Notes: generated by a model from the sequence alone, not told the origin. DNA of 64,000 bases from Branchiostoma floridae (GCF_000003815.2 NC_049987.1:116660-180659), one strand, 5' to 3'. Shown: positions 47,217 to 58,823, numbered from the stretch's first letter. Numbers and translations: made by a program.

Positions 47217-48142
47217 GGGGGCGAGATCACTAGCGTTTTCGCCCCCCTTTAGCGTTTTCGCCCCCCCCCCCCCCGAGCAGCTGGCTACTACATATTACAG
47301 GTGCGCTACCTGGTACTTTACTGCACCTGGGGAGTAACGTATATGGTGTGTTACCTGGTACCTATATGACACCTTATTACCGTACCGTAAGATGTCATAC
47401 CTCGAAATTCGATATTATATTGTTCGGTGCAAACATGACATTGAAATGAAAAAAGACAATTTTTGCAGCTGAGGTGGCATAAAACAGTGCTACTGCGAAC
47501 GTATAAATCAACACCGTCTATGGTACGGAATACGTCAGCTATATGTTTTCATTTTGTCACAGTGTTTTCTTTCTTGTGCTGGAAACATTTCCCAAGCACT
47601 AACAAAAACACACGTGAATAATAATTTCTCATTATAAACACTATCTACGCGCAAGTTGATATAGCTGTTGCTAAATGCNNNNNNNNNNNNNNNNNNNNNN
47701 NNNNNNNNNNNNNNNNNNNNNNNNNNNNNNNNNNNNNNNNNNNNNNNNNNNNNNNNNNNNNNNNNNNNNNNNNNNNNNATATGCAATTATGGGAATCCAA
47801 GGGACCAGTCCCTCATTGTCTGAATCAGGTTCAACTTTCTAATTCCCATGTAATCAGGTTGATCTTGATATTGTGAATGGAGATAGGTTTCAAAGCTGTG
47901 AAATTTTGGCATTCTGAAAGTACATTTTTGTCATTTATACCACTCAATTTCTAAAATGCCATGTAAACCCGTTTTTTTTGGGGGGGGGGGCGAAACCGCT
48001 AAACCGCGTTCTCGCCCCCCGGCGAGATCTCTCCCCCCCGAGGGCGAGATCGCTAGTGATTTCGCCCCGGGGGGCGAGATCGCTAGTGATTTCGCCCCCG
48101 GGGGGGCGAGATCACGGGGGGGGGCGAGAACGCTGTCACACC
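47217..48142. repeat. G-rich palindromic repeat (family G), copy 2, nested and containing a gap
   Basis: The left end GGGGGGCGAGATCACTAGCG followed by TTTTCGCCCCCC lies at 47217-47272. The right end (47980-48142) has several units of GGGCGAGATCGCTAGTGATT-TCGCCCC and closes CGAGAACGCTGTCAC. The leader at 47779-47975 matches copy 1 (33700-33895). Runs of nine to fourteen G or C make it prone to G-quadruplex or hairpin formation, and probably caused the adjoining gap. Confidence 0.7.
47679..47778. other. Assembly gap (100 N)
   Basis: Exactly 100 N, so a placeholder of unknown true size. It lies inside the G-rich nested repeat. Confidence 0.98.
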
Positions 48143-48179
48143 GGCTCATTCGTGCTCTCGTGTGAAGGGGGCTTTAGGA

Positions 48180-48610
48180 GCGATTCGGGAGCTAGGTCTG
48201 CTGTGGTCTGCTAGTGTTCGGCTGGTGTGGGCACATTCGCGTTCAGTTCGTGCCCACTGGTGCCTATTGGCCTCCAACGTTCGCGGTACGAAATACATCG
48301 GAAATAGATATGCAGAGATTTTGGTTTGAACCTTTATTTATTCACGAAAGTTCAAATCGGCCTGCAGGCCGCTTTTCATTGAGGTCATGAGGGAAGAGGC
48401 AAGGGTCAGATACAGTATGTAACAGAGATACAGTTTACATCGTTACAAAGTCCTTATAAGTCTATAAGTCTATATACACAATTTATACATACATGGTACA
48501 AAATACATGATAGAGAGAACTGCTACATGATTCAAGTCCGTTCATAAGCTTCCATGAGATAAAAGGATGTTAAACCTGATGCAATATAGGTAATATATCA
48601 TAAAACATAT
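48180..48610. other. Non-coding sequence
   Basis: Nothing recognised apart from a palindromic CGGCCTGCAGGCCG near 48358. Confidence 0.35.
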
Positions 48611-48614
48611 CATA

Positions 48615-49310
48615 TGCTCTATTTTCACAAGAGTTTGTGTATGTGTGTGTCTGTCTGTCAACAAGACAACTCAAACTAGAAAGGCCGACATTTGCTTGAG
48701 AGAAAATACAGCATATTTCAGCCATCTCCCTCCCCAGGTCGTTGACCCCTGTGGCCATTGGAAAATGACATGAAAAATCCTCAATTGTATCATTTTTAAG
48801 GGGTTCATGCCGCAAATTATATATGAGTCATTTGAATAAATATTTAGAGCACCCCTTTACCGAATTTCAGGTCATTTGGTTGTACAACGAGGGTACAGGA
48901 GCCTGAATATGCTGAGGTATGGCTGAAATATAAAAACGGCTAGATGTATTGGTTTCATATTTGGGGTGTTGGTTGGGTGTGACGAAAGCCCCCTAGCGAC
49001 TTCCCTTAGTACTGCAGTGGAAATTCATGTTTTGGTATCTTGTGTTCTGAACAAGCTATGGTCTTGATATCTGGCCGTTGGATAGATCTTGTGCTCTGGA
49101 AGAAGTGACATAAGTTTGGGCCCTCTAGCGATTAGGTTTGGAATGGCAGGAACATTGTTATAAAAAAATGAAAACAGCATAACTCAAGAAATTAATAACG
49201 CATATTCATGATTTTTTTTGGAATGTAGATAGCTTAGACCAAAATGTACAAAATGAAACAGAACTTCTACAAAATAGGAGGTCATTTGCATAATAAATGA
49301 GAATATTCTA
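48615..49310 (+). repeat. Mosaic of dispersed repeats R1 and R2
   Basis: It opens like R1 (GTGTGTCTGTCTGTCAACAAGACAACTC). It passes into R2 (48690-48930: CCATTGGAAAATGACATG, AATTTCAGGTCATTTGGTTG), then returns to R1 (CCCCCTAGCGACTTCC near 48989, GTTCTGAACAAGCTATGGTC) and an octamer word near 49272 (CATTTGCATAATAAATG). Either R2 inserted in R1 or the two families share a 5' section. Confidence 0.5.
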
Positions 49311-49780
49311 TCATATTCAGCAGATTTTTATATTTCACTGTATTTCTTGTCCCGGACATGATGTCGTATTAAAATTTAGGTGGCAGAGAGCTTTTGACGT
49401 CGGGACAAGGTTGGGCAGGTTTGAACCCCTAACCTCTAATTTTGGAACTGCAAGAAAATTTTTGTCAAAGCATTCCAAAAAGATACCTGAAGAAAGAAAC
49501 GAAGGATTTCCATCATTTTAGGCTTACATTTTGTAGACAAGGTAGGCACGTAGCTGAGCTGAGACAAAGGTGTGCACTATGATATACATGTTATGCAAAT
49601 GGTACTTAATCTGCAGAATAAAGGAGGAACTTATCATTACATTGTTATCCAAAACTGGAATTAAATAAATGTAACACATGTAATTCATGACTGGTAGAAC
49701 ATAAACAGATACCAAACATGTAGATGAGGAACTGTTATGCATAATTAAAACTGCTGTTCTTGTGTAAGCTTGGGACAGAC
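49310..49780. other. AT-rich non-coding sequence
   Basis: No exon or recognised repeat was found. Confidence 0.35.
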
Positions 49781-49784
49781 AAGG

Positions 49785-50022
49785 ACAATGTAGCACCGCA
49801 CTCAAGTTTAGTAACTTATTTTAACAGTGCCACAATCAAGCACAGACAGAAGGTAAAGGTAGTATTTAACAGGTACCCATTTTTACAACTGGGTGAAATG
49901 TACATGGTCATGTAAAGTACCTTTGCCAAGAGTATAACGCCGGGGGCACGGCGAGCATCGAACTCGGGACCTCTCGGTTTCGAGCCGAACACTCTACCAG
50001 TTAATACGCCACACACAGCGCC
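49785..50022 (-). mobile_element. tRNA-derived SINE, second family, copy 2
   Basis: On the minus strand the tRNA-like head is well preserved. The A box region is TGGCGTATTAACTGGTAGAG (three-base insertion). The anticodon arm is TCGG-CTCGAAA-CCGA with a 7-base loop. The B box is GAGTTCGATGC (49955-49965). The remainder matches the copy at 30250-30512. The tail is near GACAGACAAGGACAATGT. Confidence 0.8.
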
Positions 50023-50216
50023 TTACTTATATCATAGCACGTCAATGTAGAAATATACAAAAAGGAAGTTCTGTTACAGTGACACCACCAGATTACATAT
50101 ATGTAATAAGCACATGTTGTATTCTATGAAAAAGAAGTACATACAAAGTCATGAAATGTTTGTATTTCTTAATAACAATAGCGTAAATCGTATAGGATCC
50201 ATGATTTTCTTTATTC

Positions 50217-50485
50217 TCCAAGCAGAGGTTGAGTCGCGTAGATATAGTAGTAGTCGGAAAAATTACACGGGCACCCCTCTTAAATTAAAATTCGAGTGCC
50301 ATAATTCTCAATGATTTTCGTAGAGAATATCATCATTCGATAGTTTGACTGTATTATGAATATACAAGACGATGTCTGTCCCTGGTAATGCAGACCAGCC
50401 GAGGCGGCACACGACAAGAACTTCAGGACCCAGAAAATGAAAAAAAATTGAATATCGCACGAAACTCTAATCTCCAAGCAGGTTT
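50217..50485. repeat. Degraded relative of the CTCCAAGCAGAGG MITE
   Basis: CTCCAAGCAGAGGTTGAG at 50217 and CTCCAAGCAGGTTTT near 50472 are in the same orientation rather than inverted. These are probably two partial ends, or an internally rearranged copy of the family seen intact at 37295. Confidence 0.4.
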
Positions 50486-50489
50486 TATG

Positions 50490-52789
50490 GTGGCATAAGA
50501 CAGTATAAAAAACGGCCAAGCAGTGTCTAACCGCTTCACACCGGAAAATCTGCTAGGCGATTAAACGACGCTCGGCGATAACTTTTTCACCTACGATTAT
50601 CCTATTTACAAGGCATGCTGTTACACGATGTTTGGCCAGGGCCAGAGATTAATGTCTACGGTGACTTGGCGTCATTTTGTTAAAAGTGAAAGCACGTGGA
50701 AAAAGACAAGATGGCGCGGAGGGACTTTTGAAAGGTCTCTCAAGGACGGAAGGGGTTGACCACGCACCAGCTAATGGTCTGGAAAATCCTTTGAATTTAT
50801 CGGAGGTGAAGGGAGCCCCGGGGTCTTACCTACTGCCATCCCCTCCGTCTACCACTTGAAAGGTACTGACGCAAGGTGAAAATGCGAGCGACATGTGAGA
50901 AAAATCTCCCCCTCACGTCTTTCAAACTCAGTTCATTTGCACTTCAATCGGCGCTCCCCCAAGTCTGACTGAGACTTCTGCGATAGAACGTGTTGGCGGG
51001 CTCAGTTAGCGATTGTCAGACGATAAAGACTGGGTATGGGCTGTGCTGTACTCCCGCGAGATATCTCCAGCAGAACGGTAATCCTGAACAGCCTGCCGCC
51101 ACAATAACTACTTTCCTTATCTCAAGGAAATTGCTTGTTTTATTAGAAAGACTTCACCGATTTCTGCAATCTTTTTCTGTGGAGATTAAGACAAAGAACA
51201 TGATGATAAAACAAAAGTGCTCAAGGACGTTTTTTAAAGGGGGGTTGTCTTGGGGGCCATTTCCACATAGCTACAGGAAGGAGGGTGGTGGTGCAGGATT
51301 ATACCACTTGGCAAAACGGCATAACATTGACCAACTCTTCATGTTAGCCGATGAATGACCCGGCTCCATGGAACATGTCGGTGTCAGTCCCCGTCCCATG
51401 CCTATCTAGCCATAGATAACATTGAAAGAAAAGTAACACTTAAATTACGCCAAAAAGACTTCGCAACTGAATATGATTTTCAAACAGTCAGACGTTCCAG
51501 ACAGCCATCCGGTGTCACTGGAGAGAACTTGTTGGAGACAGTTTTTATAACTGTTATCCTAGCTGTGGTGAATTGATATGCATAAGAATCTAGTCAGAGA
51601 TCAGGTCTATCATAACTTTGAATCGGATGTGCAAGAAGTGAAGAAGACAATTTTTCATAGTCCAAAGGAAATAAGGGTAAGACAAGTTAGGACACTTAAA
51701 TTACTGTATCAAAGTCTCAACAGTGAATTACAGTAAGTGGCTATAGTAAGAGGCTGCGTAGTGCGGTGGAATGGGCAGTGTCCATTCATTAGTTTGAAGA
51801 AATCAGTGGAATTGGCTGCAGAAGATAGCACAGATGACCTTTCACGTAGAAACATTTTCTTCTATTTCTCCTAAAGATCAACAGATCTTGCAAACCTTGA
51901 TGTCTGACAGAACCAATCAAAAGTGTTCTTCACAGGGACGTCACCATTCCGGTAATACCCCCTTTTGGCTTCAGTCCCAACTGCACCGGTGTCCGACAGG
52001 AATGTAGCTTCGACCGGGCTCAGAAGCCACAAATTTCTCTTTGTTTTCATGTTCTTCACCTGTACATAGTTGAATATAGGTTTTATTTTCAATACATTTG
52101 ATACAAAGTGTTTCGATTTTGTATGGTTTACGACAAAAACACAACATGACAAAGATATATATTGTAAGCGAGTTAAATGTAAAATTCAATAAAAATACAA
52201 TCTGAACGTATATATACAACTCATATATCAACTGAAACACATGCTGAGCAGAATCTGACCAAACTTTGAATCTTTATAATTTGAATATGTTCGATCGTTT
52301 GACCTAAAAGAAAACATGGCATAGAGGATGTCAAAAAGTCGTTCTTTATCTCTGAAATTAGTTGAATGGTCTGTAAAATCTGTGGCCACTGATGAAATAT
52401 GCTGACATTTCAGTTTTTGGTCGCGCAGGGAGCGCAAAGGGGTCACAAGAGACTCTGCTAGAGCAACTATATCTGGTGTCACTCTCTGCGGCTATGTAGC
52501 TTTTGCAGTGACTGTTCAATGAACAAAAGGCTTTGGTGTCACGCTAATTTGCATATCTAATTACATGTCGTGTAGTAGTTGTAAGCGACAGGCCGATCTA
52601 TATAGAAGCGGATGTTATATCAATTATTAAAGGTCAAATCGGAAAGTACAACGTGCTTGTGCATTGTGTACGCCAATGAGCTTATGCAATGAATTATTCA
52701 TGAGATGGCGACCTGTTCCCCTCGATCCGTCATCCCGTGCGAACGACACAGCCACGCATGCGAAAATTGGATTTTCCCGCCAAATCCCC
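50490..52789. other. Non-coding, mainly unique sequence
   Basis: No convincing exon was found. A GC-richer part lies at 50620-51000. A single ATTTGCATATC octamer-like word occurs near 52549. Confidence 0.4.
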
Positions 52790-52889
52790 NNNNNNNNNNN
52801 NNNNNNNNNNNNNNNNNNNNNNNNNNNNNNNNNNNNNNNNNNNNNNNNNNNNNNNNNNNNNNNNNNNNNNNNNNNNNNNNNNNNNNNNN
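52790..52889. other. Assembly gap (100 N)
   Basis: Exactly 100 N; true size unknown. Confidence 0.98.
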
Positions 52890-53890
52890 TTCTAAAGTTA
52901 CTTTTAGTCCCTTTTCACTTGGGTTCGCCCCCGTAAGACCCTTACAGGCACGAGGGAGGGTAGTGACTCCTGCAGGCCAGCCAAGGTTGGCGTGCCGGGA
53001 AGCAAACGCGCCTTCTTCTGGTCGGCTCACTGGTGTTGAAATAAATCCTCATATTGGCCCTCCCCCTGGGAAATAAAGGCACAGTCGATAAAAAATCGAG
53101 GAGCGGACTCACCACGTGGGATCGTCCCCCGGGGATCATTAGGCACTGGCACACGCTCCCTCCCAACCTCGCCACCAGAAAAAAACAACAGCCAAACCGC
53201 CTCAGAACAATAAATGGGCCAAACTTTTAAATTAACTACAACCTCTCTAGTCTGCTGAAATAAACATAGCTTGTTCTCTGTGTGTTCTGGTACGTAGTGG
53301 GAGAGGGAATTGTGCAGGAATTGAACTGTGCGAACCGCCGGCATGCTTCGTTCTGAGTAAAACAAAGGGTACATGTAATACCTACGAAACATACCACTGC
53401 ATTATCACGCATTAGTCTTATGCTTTCACATGTATGTCCAATGTTCTTATTTTTTTCTAATAGATGATTTTTTTGTTTGTTTGACATGACAAAAATTGAA
53501 TAGTTATATTACATAATATAACCAGGTGTCAATAGAAGAGGGCAATGGTCAGATATACTGACAATAACCAGTGGGAGTTTTATTTTTAGTAAACGCTCAA
53601 AAATCTTTGAACACTATATTCTTAACCGTATATGATAAATACCTTGGCTGAAGTTTAAAATATATATATATAATTCAGCTTACCGTGTAGAGATGCGTAC
53701 CCAAAGGTATGTCACATTAACGTCAGAGTATCATTGAGCATCACATGTAACGTTATTTGCAAAAGTTCAAGAAATGTTAAAGACATAACCCTTTCCTTAT
53801 TAGCGATTTTTACATCCATCCATTTATTCATTCATTTATTCATTCATTCAGTAGGTCAAAGCCTGACACAACAAGCCACAACGTTCGCTC
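52890..53890. other. Non-coding sequence
   Basis: No exon was recognised. There is a small near-palindrome around GTTATATTACATAATATAAC (about 53504-53523) and a short ATTC tetranucleotide run near 53822-53850. Confidence 0.35.
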
Positions 53891-53894
53891 AAGC

Positions 53895-54876
53895 TAAGGG
53901 CACAACTCGCCGCACGTGTTTTTTGTCCGTAACGTTACGTTTTCTTGGGAGGCCGCGTTCGCCACGTTTTTCTGATAACGTGGGGAAGAAATGGCAAGAG
54001 CAGGAAGGGAGTACGTCTGAAAGTGTGAAGGTATGTGGTCTGCACGCCACGCCTGGCCGTGAGCGGTTGCGTGCATCGTTCGTTGCGCAAATTGTGAGTT
54101 GTACGTGCTTATAAGGCCATGTTGATTTGATTATATGGATGACATCCTCTGGGAATCCGAAAACTGATGCGAGCGTGCGAATAAAAAAAAAGATCGACAA
54201 AAAAGTAGCCTTCATTATGAAGTCAAAGTGGTCAGGAAGGCTGAACAAATGACTGAACACACTGAATATAGTAAACAATAGGTTTTAGCCTTGTAATGTT
54301 CTGTGATAGTACGAGCGTATTATACGTTTTCCGATATTTATTTTTGAATCCGCGGCATATATGTGCTTATTTTGAAGCTGCTTTGTACGATTTAGAGTAT
54401 GGTTGAAAAGTTTTATTTATTTTGCAAACGGCCGAAAATTGATGTTCGCGCGTATGTTATCCATACAATCAAATCAACATGGCCTAACATACGATTGCCA
54501 CGTTACCGTATGCAGGCCATACTTTGATACACGTGCTGCGTCCGTATGGTTTCCTAAAGCTAAGGGCACAACCCGCCGTGCGTGCAAATACGTCTACGTG
54601 CCAAAACGTGGGCAATCTTTTGGGATCCGTAAGTGGTAAGTACCGCCTCCGTATGAACTCGTAGGGAGTCCTACGGATTTTGGAGCACGCAGACGCGCCG
54701 TAGAACTTTACGTGCAGACAAAACTTTGTGTGCCATCGGGCTGTGGGTTCGGCCCCCGTACGTGCCAGTACGGGCGACGCCCTGTACAACCTGAAGGTTT
54801 TCAAAAATATGTGGCGGACGTGGCCTCCCCCAAAGAAGTACGGACAAATTACACGTACGGCGGGTTGTGCCCTTAC
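53895..54876. mobile_element. Nested MITE cluster with TAAGGGCACAAC ends
   Basis: TAAGGGCACAACTCGCCG at 53895 is matched by the reverse complement at the right end (about 54795-54876). Similarity extends about 80 bases inward (GTCCGTA, GGGAGGCC, CGCCAC). A third copy of the end, TAAGGGCACAACCCGCCG, starts at 54561 and also faces the right end, 316 bp away. TA at the outer edges would fit a 2-bp duplication. The cluster is interrupted by the MITE at 54115-54484. Confidence 0.7.
54115..54484. mobile_element. 370-bp MITE with 3-bp TAA duplication (Harbinger-like)
   Basis: The terminal inverted repeats begin GGCCATGTTGATTTGATT and remain similar for about 30 bp. They are flanked by TAA at 54112-54114 and 54485-54487. 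The interior is non-coding. It inserted into the TAAGGGCACAAC cluster and is younger than it. Confidence 0.85.
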
Positions 54877-54980
54877 CTTTACTCGCTCTATTTGCTGCAC
54901 GGCGGGTCGCCCGTACTGGCTCGTACGGAGGATGAATCCGCAGCCCGAACGCAGAGAAAGTTCTGCATTCAGTTAAAGTC

Positions 54981-56328
54981 TCACTGCCCCCGTTCACACT
55001 GCAAACCACAACATTCCCTCACTCAGTCTTTCACTGCCTCCGACCACATATCAAACCACAACATTCCCTCACTCAGTCTTTCACTGCCTCCGCTCACATA
55101 GCAAACCACATTTACTCACTCAGTCTCTCACTGCCTCCGCTCACATAGCAAACCACATTCCCTCACTCAGTCTTTCACTGCCTCCGCTCACATATCAAAC
55201 CACAACATTCCCTCACTCAGTCTTTCACTGCCTCCGCTCACATAGCAAACCACATTTACTCACTCAGTCTCTCACTGCCTCCGCTCACATAGCAAACCAC
55301 ATTCCCTCACTCAGTCTTTCACTGCCTCCGCTCACATATCAAACCACAACATTCCCTCACTCAGTCTCTCACTGCCTCCGCTCACATAGCAAACCACATT
55401 CCCTCACTCAGTCTTTCACTGCCTCCGCTCACATATCAAACCACAACATTCCCTCACTCAGTCTCTCACTGCCTCCGCTCACATAGCAAACCACATTCCC
55501 TCACTCAGTCTTTCACTGCCTCCGCTCACATATCAAACCACATTCCCTCACTCAGTCTTTCACTGCCTCTGCTCACAATGCAAACCACATTCCCTCACTC
55601 AGTCTTTCACTGCCTCCGCTCACATATCAAACCACAACATTCCCTCACTCAGTCTTTCACTGCCTCCGCTCACATATCAAACCACAACATTCCCTCACTC
55701 AGTCTCTCACTGCCTCCGCTCACATATCAAACCACAACATTCCCTCACTCAGTCTTTCACTGCCTCCGCTCACATAGCAAACCACAACATTCCCTCACTC
55801 AGTCTCTTACTGCCTCCGCTCACATAGCAAACCACATTTACTCACTCAGTCTCTCACTGCCTCCGCTCACATTGCAAACCACATTTACTCACTCAGTCTC
55901 TCTCTGCCTCTGCTCACATAGCAAACCACATTCCCTCACTCAGTCTCTCACTGCCTCCGCTCACATAGCAAACCACATTCCCTCACTCAGTCTCTCACTG
56001 CCTCCGCTCACATTGCAAACCACATTTACTCAGTCTCTCTCTGCCTCCGCTCACATAGCAAACCACATTTACTCACTCAGTCTCTCTCTGCCTCTGCTCA
56101 CATAGCAAACCACATTCCCTCACTCAGTCTCTCACTTCCTCCGCTCACATAGCAAACAACAACATTTACTCACTCAGTCTCTCACTGCCTCCGCTCACAT
56201 AGCAAACCACATTCCCTCACTCAGTCTCTCACTTCCTCCGCTCACATAGCAAACAACAACATTTACTCACTCAGTCTCTCACTGCCTCCGCTCACATAGC
56301 AAACCACAAACATTCAATCAATCTCTCA
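54981..56328. repeat. Minisatellite: 28 units of 47 or 50 bp with higher-order pattern
   Basis: Each unit reads TCACTGCCTCCGCTCACATA, then GCAAACCACA, an optional ACA insertion, then TTCCCTCACTCAGTCT. The main types are a 50-bp type (ATATC...ACAACATTCCCT), a 47-bp type ending ACATTTACT, and a 47-bp type ending ACATTCCCT. The order shows a three-unit period near the start (units 2-4 and 5-7), a two-unit period (8-9 and 10-11), and another at the end (24-25 and 26-27). One unit (22) is shortened. A 175-codon open frame runs through it only because the unit lacks stops. Confidence 0.95.
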
Positions 56329-56329
56329 T

Positions 56330-56690
56330 GGCTTTCCATACATATGGCGAGTTGTATCGTATAGAGAAAGTCTCGTTTAAACATCAGTAAACATTACACG
56401 AGCAGTAATTTCAGAAGTTCAAGAGATTTATACATATATTTTGAGACACCCCTTCGAACTTTAAGACGCCCAATGACCAAGCTTGGTCTGGATTTTCTAC
56501 TGGCCGATAGCTTTTGATGTAAGGATTAAGTGGTGGAGGTTAAGGTCTCCTGACCAAAAATACATAAATTGTATGTGTAAAGGTCCTTTCGCTTAGCGAA
56601 ATTCCAGGTTTACAGTGATTTGTATCTTTACCTAACTTACATATACCACAAATAGGTAATGCCTACCAATCACCGCTATGGAATTATGGC
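56330..56690. other. Non-coding sequence
   Basis: No feature was recognised. Confidence 0.35.
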
Positions 56691-56860
56691 GACTTTCACA
56701 TTATTTATGCAAATTAGACACATATTTGCATAATCAATATCTGTTAATGCTTCACCTGCCATGAATTATACACTTTACATGTATAAAATTCCTCTTCAAT
56801 ATGAAAAAATACTAGAAATACAGATAAATTGTCCTCATTAAACATGCAAATAAAATCAAC
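56690..56860 (-). repeat. Partial R1 copy
   Basis: TTATGCAAATTAGACAC pairs with ATTTGCATAATCAAT near 56705-56745, followed by TTCACCTGCCATGAATTATAC, as in the copy at 16690-17475. Confidence 0.5.
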
Positions 56861-56864
56861 ATAA

Positions 56865-57120
56865 ACACAGTGAAGTACGGCGTTCCACAAGTCTCGATTT
56901 TGACACCATTTTTATTCATTATTTATGTAAATGACATGCCTGACCGGATTTAAATTTGTGAAAATTCAATGTATGCCGATGACACGGTTATTCACTTAAG
57001 CAGTAAGGATTCTGAGACCGCCATTCAGAGAGATTTCGAAAGGTTGTCTCAATGGTTTGCAGTGAATTTTCTGTCGGTGAATGGAAGTGTATGCTAGTAG
57101 GTGCAGATAAAAGACTGAAC
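56865..57120 (+). pseudogene. Non-LTR retrotransposon reverse transcriptase fragment
   Basis: The + strand frame from 56872 reads YGVPQVSILTPFLFIIYVND, then a stop, then MYADDTVIHLS with the catalytic YADD intact (56972-56983), then QRDFERLSQWFAVNFLSVN. A frameshift and stops follow. The G-to-V and G-to-T changes in the PQG..LGP motif and the stops show decay. It is a palm-domain fragment from a LINE different from the one at 21145-24895, cut off on both sides. The copy lies between R1 pieces. Confidence 0.75.
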
Positions 57121-57835
57121 AAGTGACCACTGGTAATATACTCTGTTTATGTCGGCTGTGTTGTCTTCTGTGGTGTGTGACACTGTGTTTGTATCGCATA
57201 CAGAACACATCAAATGTAAAACACAATCCTGTATGCACCAACAGAAAAATCAGCAAAAAATTGAGTTCCACGAACACATACCTTCACAAAATAATCGTAC
57301 AAAGTATAAAGACTTTGAGGTTTCATTCATACATTTCTACAGAGTACCCATTCCAAAAGCAAATGACTGCATAGACGTGTGTTTGCAGCGGTTGGAAGTT
57401 CAATTCTATCCATCCCAACTAACCTAGGGTAGTGTTGTCCACAAACAAACGCGCATACATACCCAGCTGCTGCAGTACCGTAGGAAAACACTAGGGAAAC
57501 CCTTTTCCAACTTGACCTTCTTTTTCACAACAAGTGCTAGCTCTTCTCAAGTTCACACCTTCTCAAGTTATGCTCTTGACAGAATACACACCCACACCAT
57601 ATAGCTGCTGCACTATGGCACAACTGTAAACATGACCATCTTGGCAAAGATGAAAAAGCGAAGAGAAAAAGGAAATGGGCAGAAAACAAATTGGCCTAAA
57701 TACATAGCTGTGCAAAGAGATTTTCACATATTGATTGATGTGCTTACATGATATGTTTACTTGACCTGCATTTGTAACTCCGTTTGTTTTTGTGACGTAA
57801 ATAAGTTTAGCTAGTGTCCCGAAAATCAGGTCTTA
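57120..57835. other. Non-coding; small R1 piece near 57460-57540
   Basis: CTGCTGCAGTACCGTAGG with ACACTAGGGAAACCC is a diverged piece of the R1 'CCGCTAGGGGGCCC' block. Nothing else was recognised. Confidence 0.4.
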
Positions 57836-57839
57836 CCCT

Positions 57840-58823
57840 AAAATGCCGGGATTTGTAAATTGTCTTCATCAATTATGCAAATAAGAACCTGATTAACATA
57901 TTCAACATTTCATTATATGAATCTTCACTCAAGGTATCTACATACCGAATATCATGATACTTCACCCATCCTTTTCATGAGTTATTCTCTTTCAAAATCC
58001 ACAGCAAAATCATATTTTTTCATTAATTATGCAAATGAAGTCGTCGTTTGCATGACAAATATGTATTGACATTTCTCTCTTTTGTATGTTTTGTATGTGA
58101 CAAGCTTAAAGTCCATTGAATGCAGTGGATTTATAAACTTTCTTCATTAATTATGCAAGTTAGCGTTTGATATACATTATTAGTATTTCGTTATGCAAGG
58201 CATCACAGGCTATCTGCATACCAAAAATCATGATCCGTCTACACATTAATTTTTTTCTCATTATTTATGCAAATGAGGTCGTCGTTTGTATAGTTAATGT
58301 GTATTGACATTTCTCTCTTTCTCAATAACATATGTGACAAGTTTGAAAGTCCTATCATGGAATGCAGTAGATCTATAAAGTTTCGTCATTAATTATGCAA
58401 ATAAGCTGTTGATTTGTATAATTAGTATTCCGTCATGTAAGTCATCACTTCGGCTATCTACGTACCGAAAATTAACGTATCAACACGTTCTCGAGTTATT
58501 CTCGTCCAAAGTTTGAAAGGAAATCGGCGACTACAGTTCCAAAAAAGCCGCTATGGAGTCCAAACCACAGCATGTCCAGAAAACAAGATATCAAAAATGG
58601 AACTTCCGCTGCAGTACCATAGCAAGCCACTAGGGGGCCCATTATCGAACACCACCTTCGTTTTTTTTAAACCCTACCCACCTACTAAATATAATCAGGA
58701 TCCATCAAAGGCTTCTCGCGTTATGCTGTTAACAGACAGACAGACACACAAACACGCTCAAAACATAACATTCTGCCATTTTGGCATGTAATTGTGTACA
58801 TCTCTGTCTAAACTACTGGGGAA
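57840..58823 (-). repeat. Octamer-bearing dispersed repeat R1, long copy
   Basis: Five octamer-type sites (near 57872, 58027, 58153, 58267, 58393), most with a TTTGCAT/TTTGTAT partner. They are followed by CAGTTCCAAAAAAGCCGC, CATGTCCAGAAAACAAGATA, AGCAAGCCACTAGGGGGCCC, and a CAGACAGACAGACACA run ending with CATTTTGGCATGTAAT. The closely spaced octamer blocks look internally repeated. Confidence 0.7.

Larger units (their letters stand above)
46829..48176. mobile_element. Foldback MITE split by a G-rich repeat and an assembly gap
   Basis: The left arm (46829-46975) starts with CCCCTTCACACGAGAAGG and AATGAGCC, then CGTCAGAATG, and later CGTAGTGTATTC and TTTGAAGTGG. Its complement occupies 47090-47216, ending at TTCTGAC, and then resumes after the G-rich insert at 48143-48176 (CGGCTCATTCGTGCTCTCG then TGTGAAGGGGG). 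The split right arm shows that the G-rich repeat inserted later. No coding sequence. Confidence 0.75.

Noticed and set aside
55578-56105. 175-codon open frame across the minisatellite
   Set aside because: The unit lacks stop codons, and 47 is not a multiple of three, so the frame rotates from unit to unit. This is an open frame by composition, not a repeat protein.
54981-56328. Possible CRISPR array
   Set aside because: There are no unique spacers; whole units are tandemly repeated, and the context is eukaryotic.
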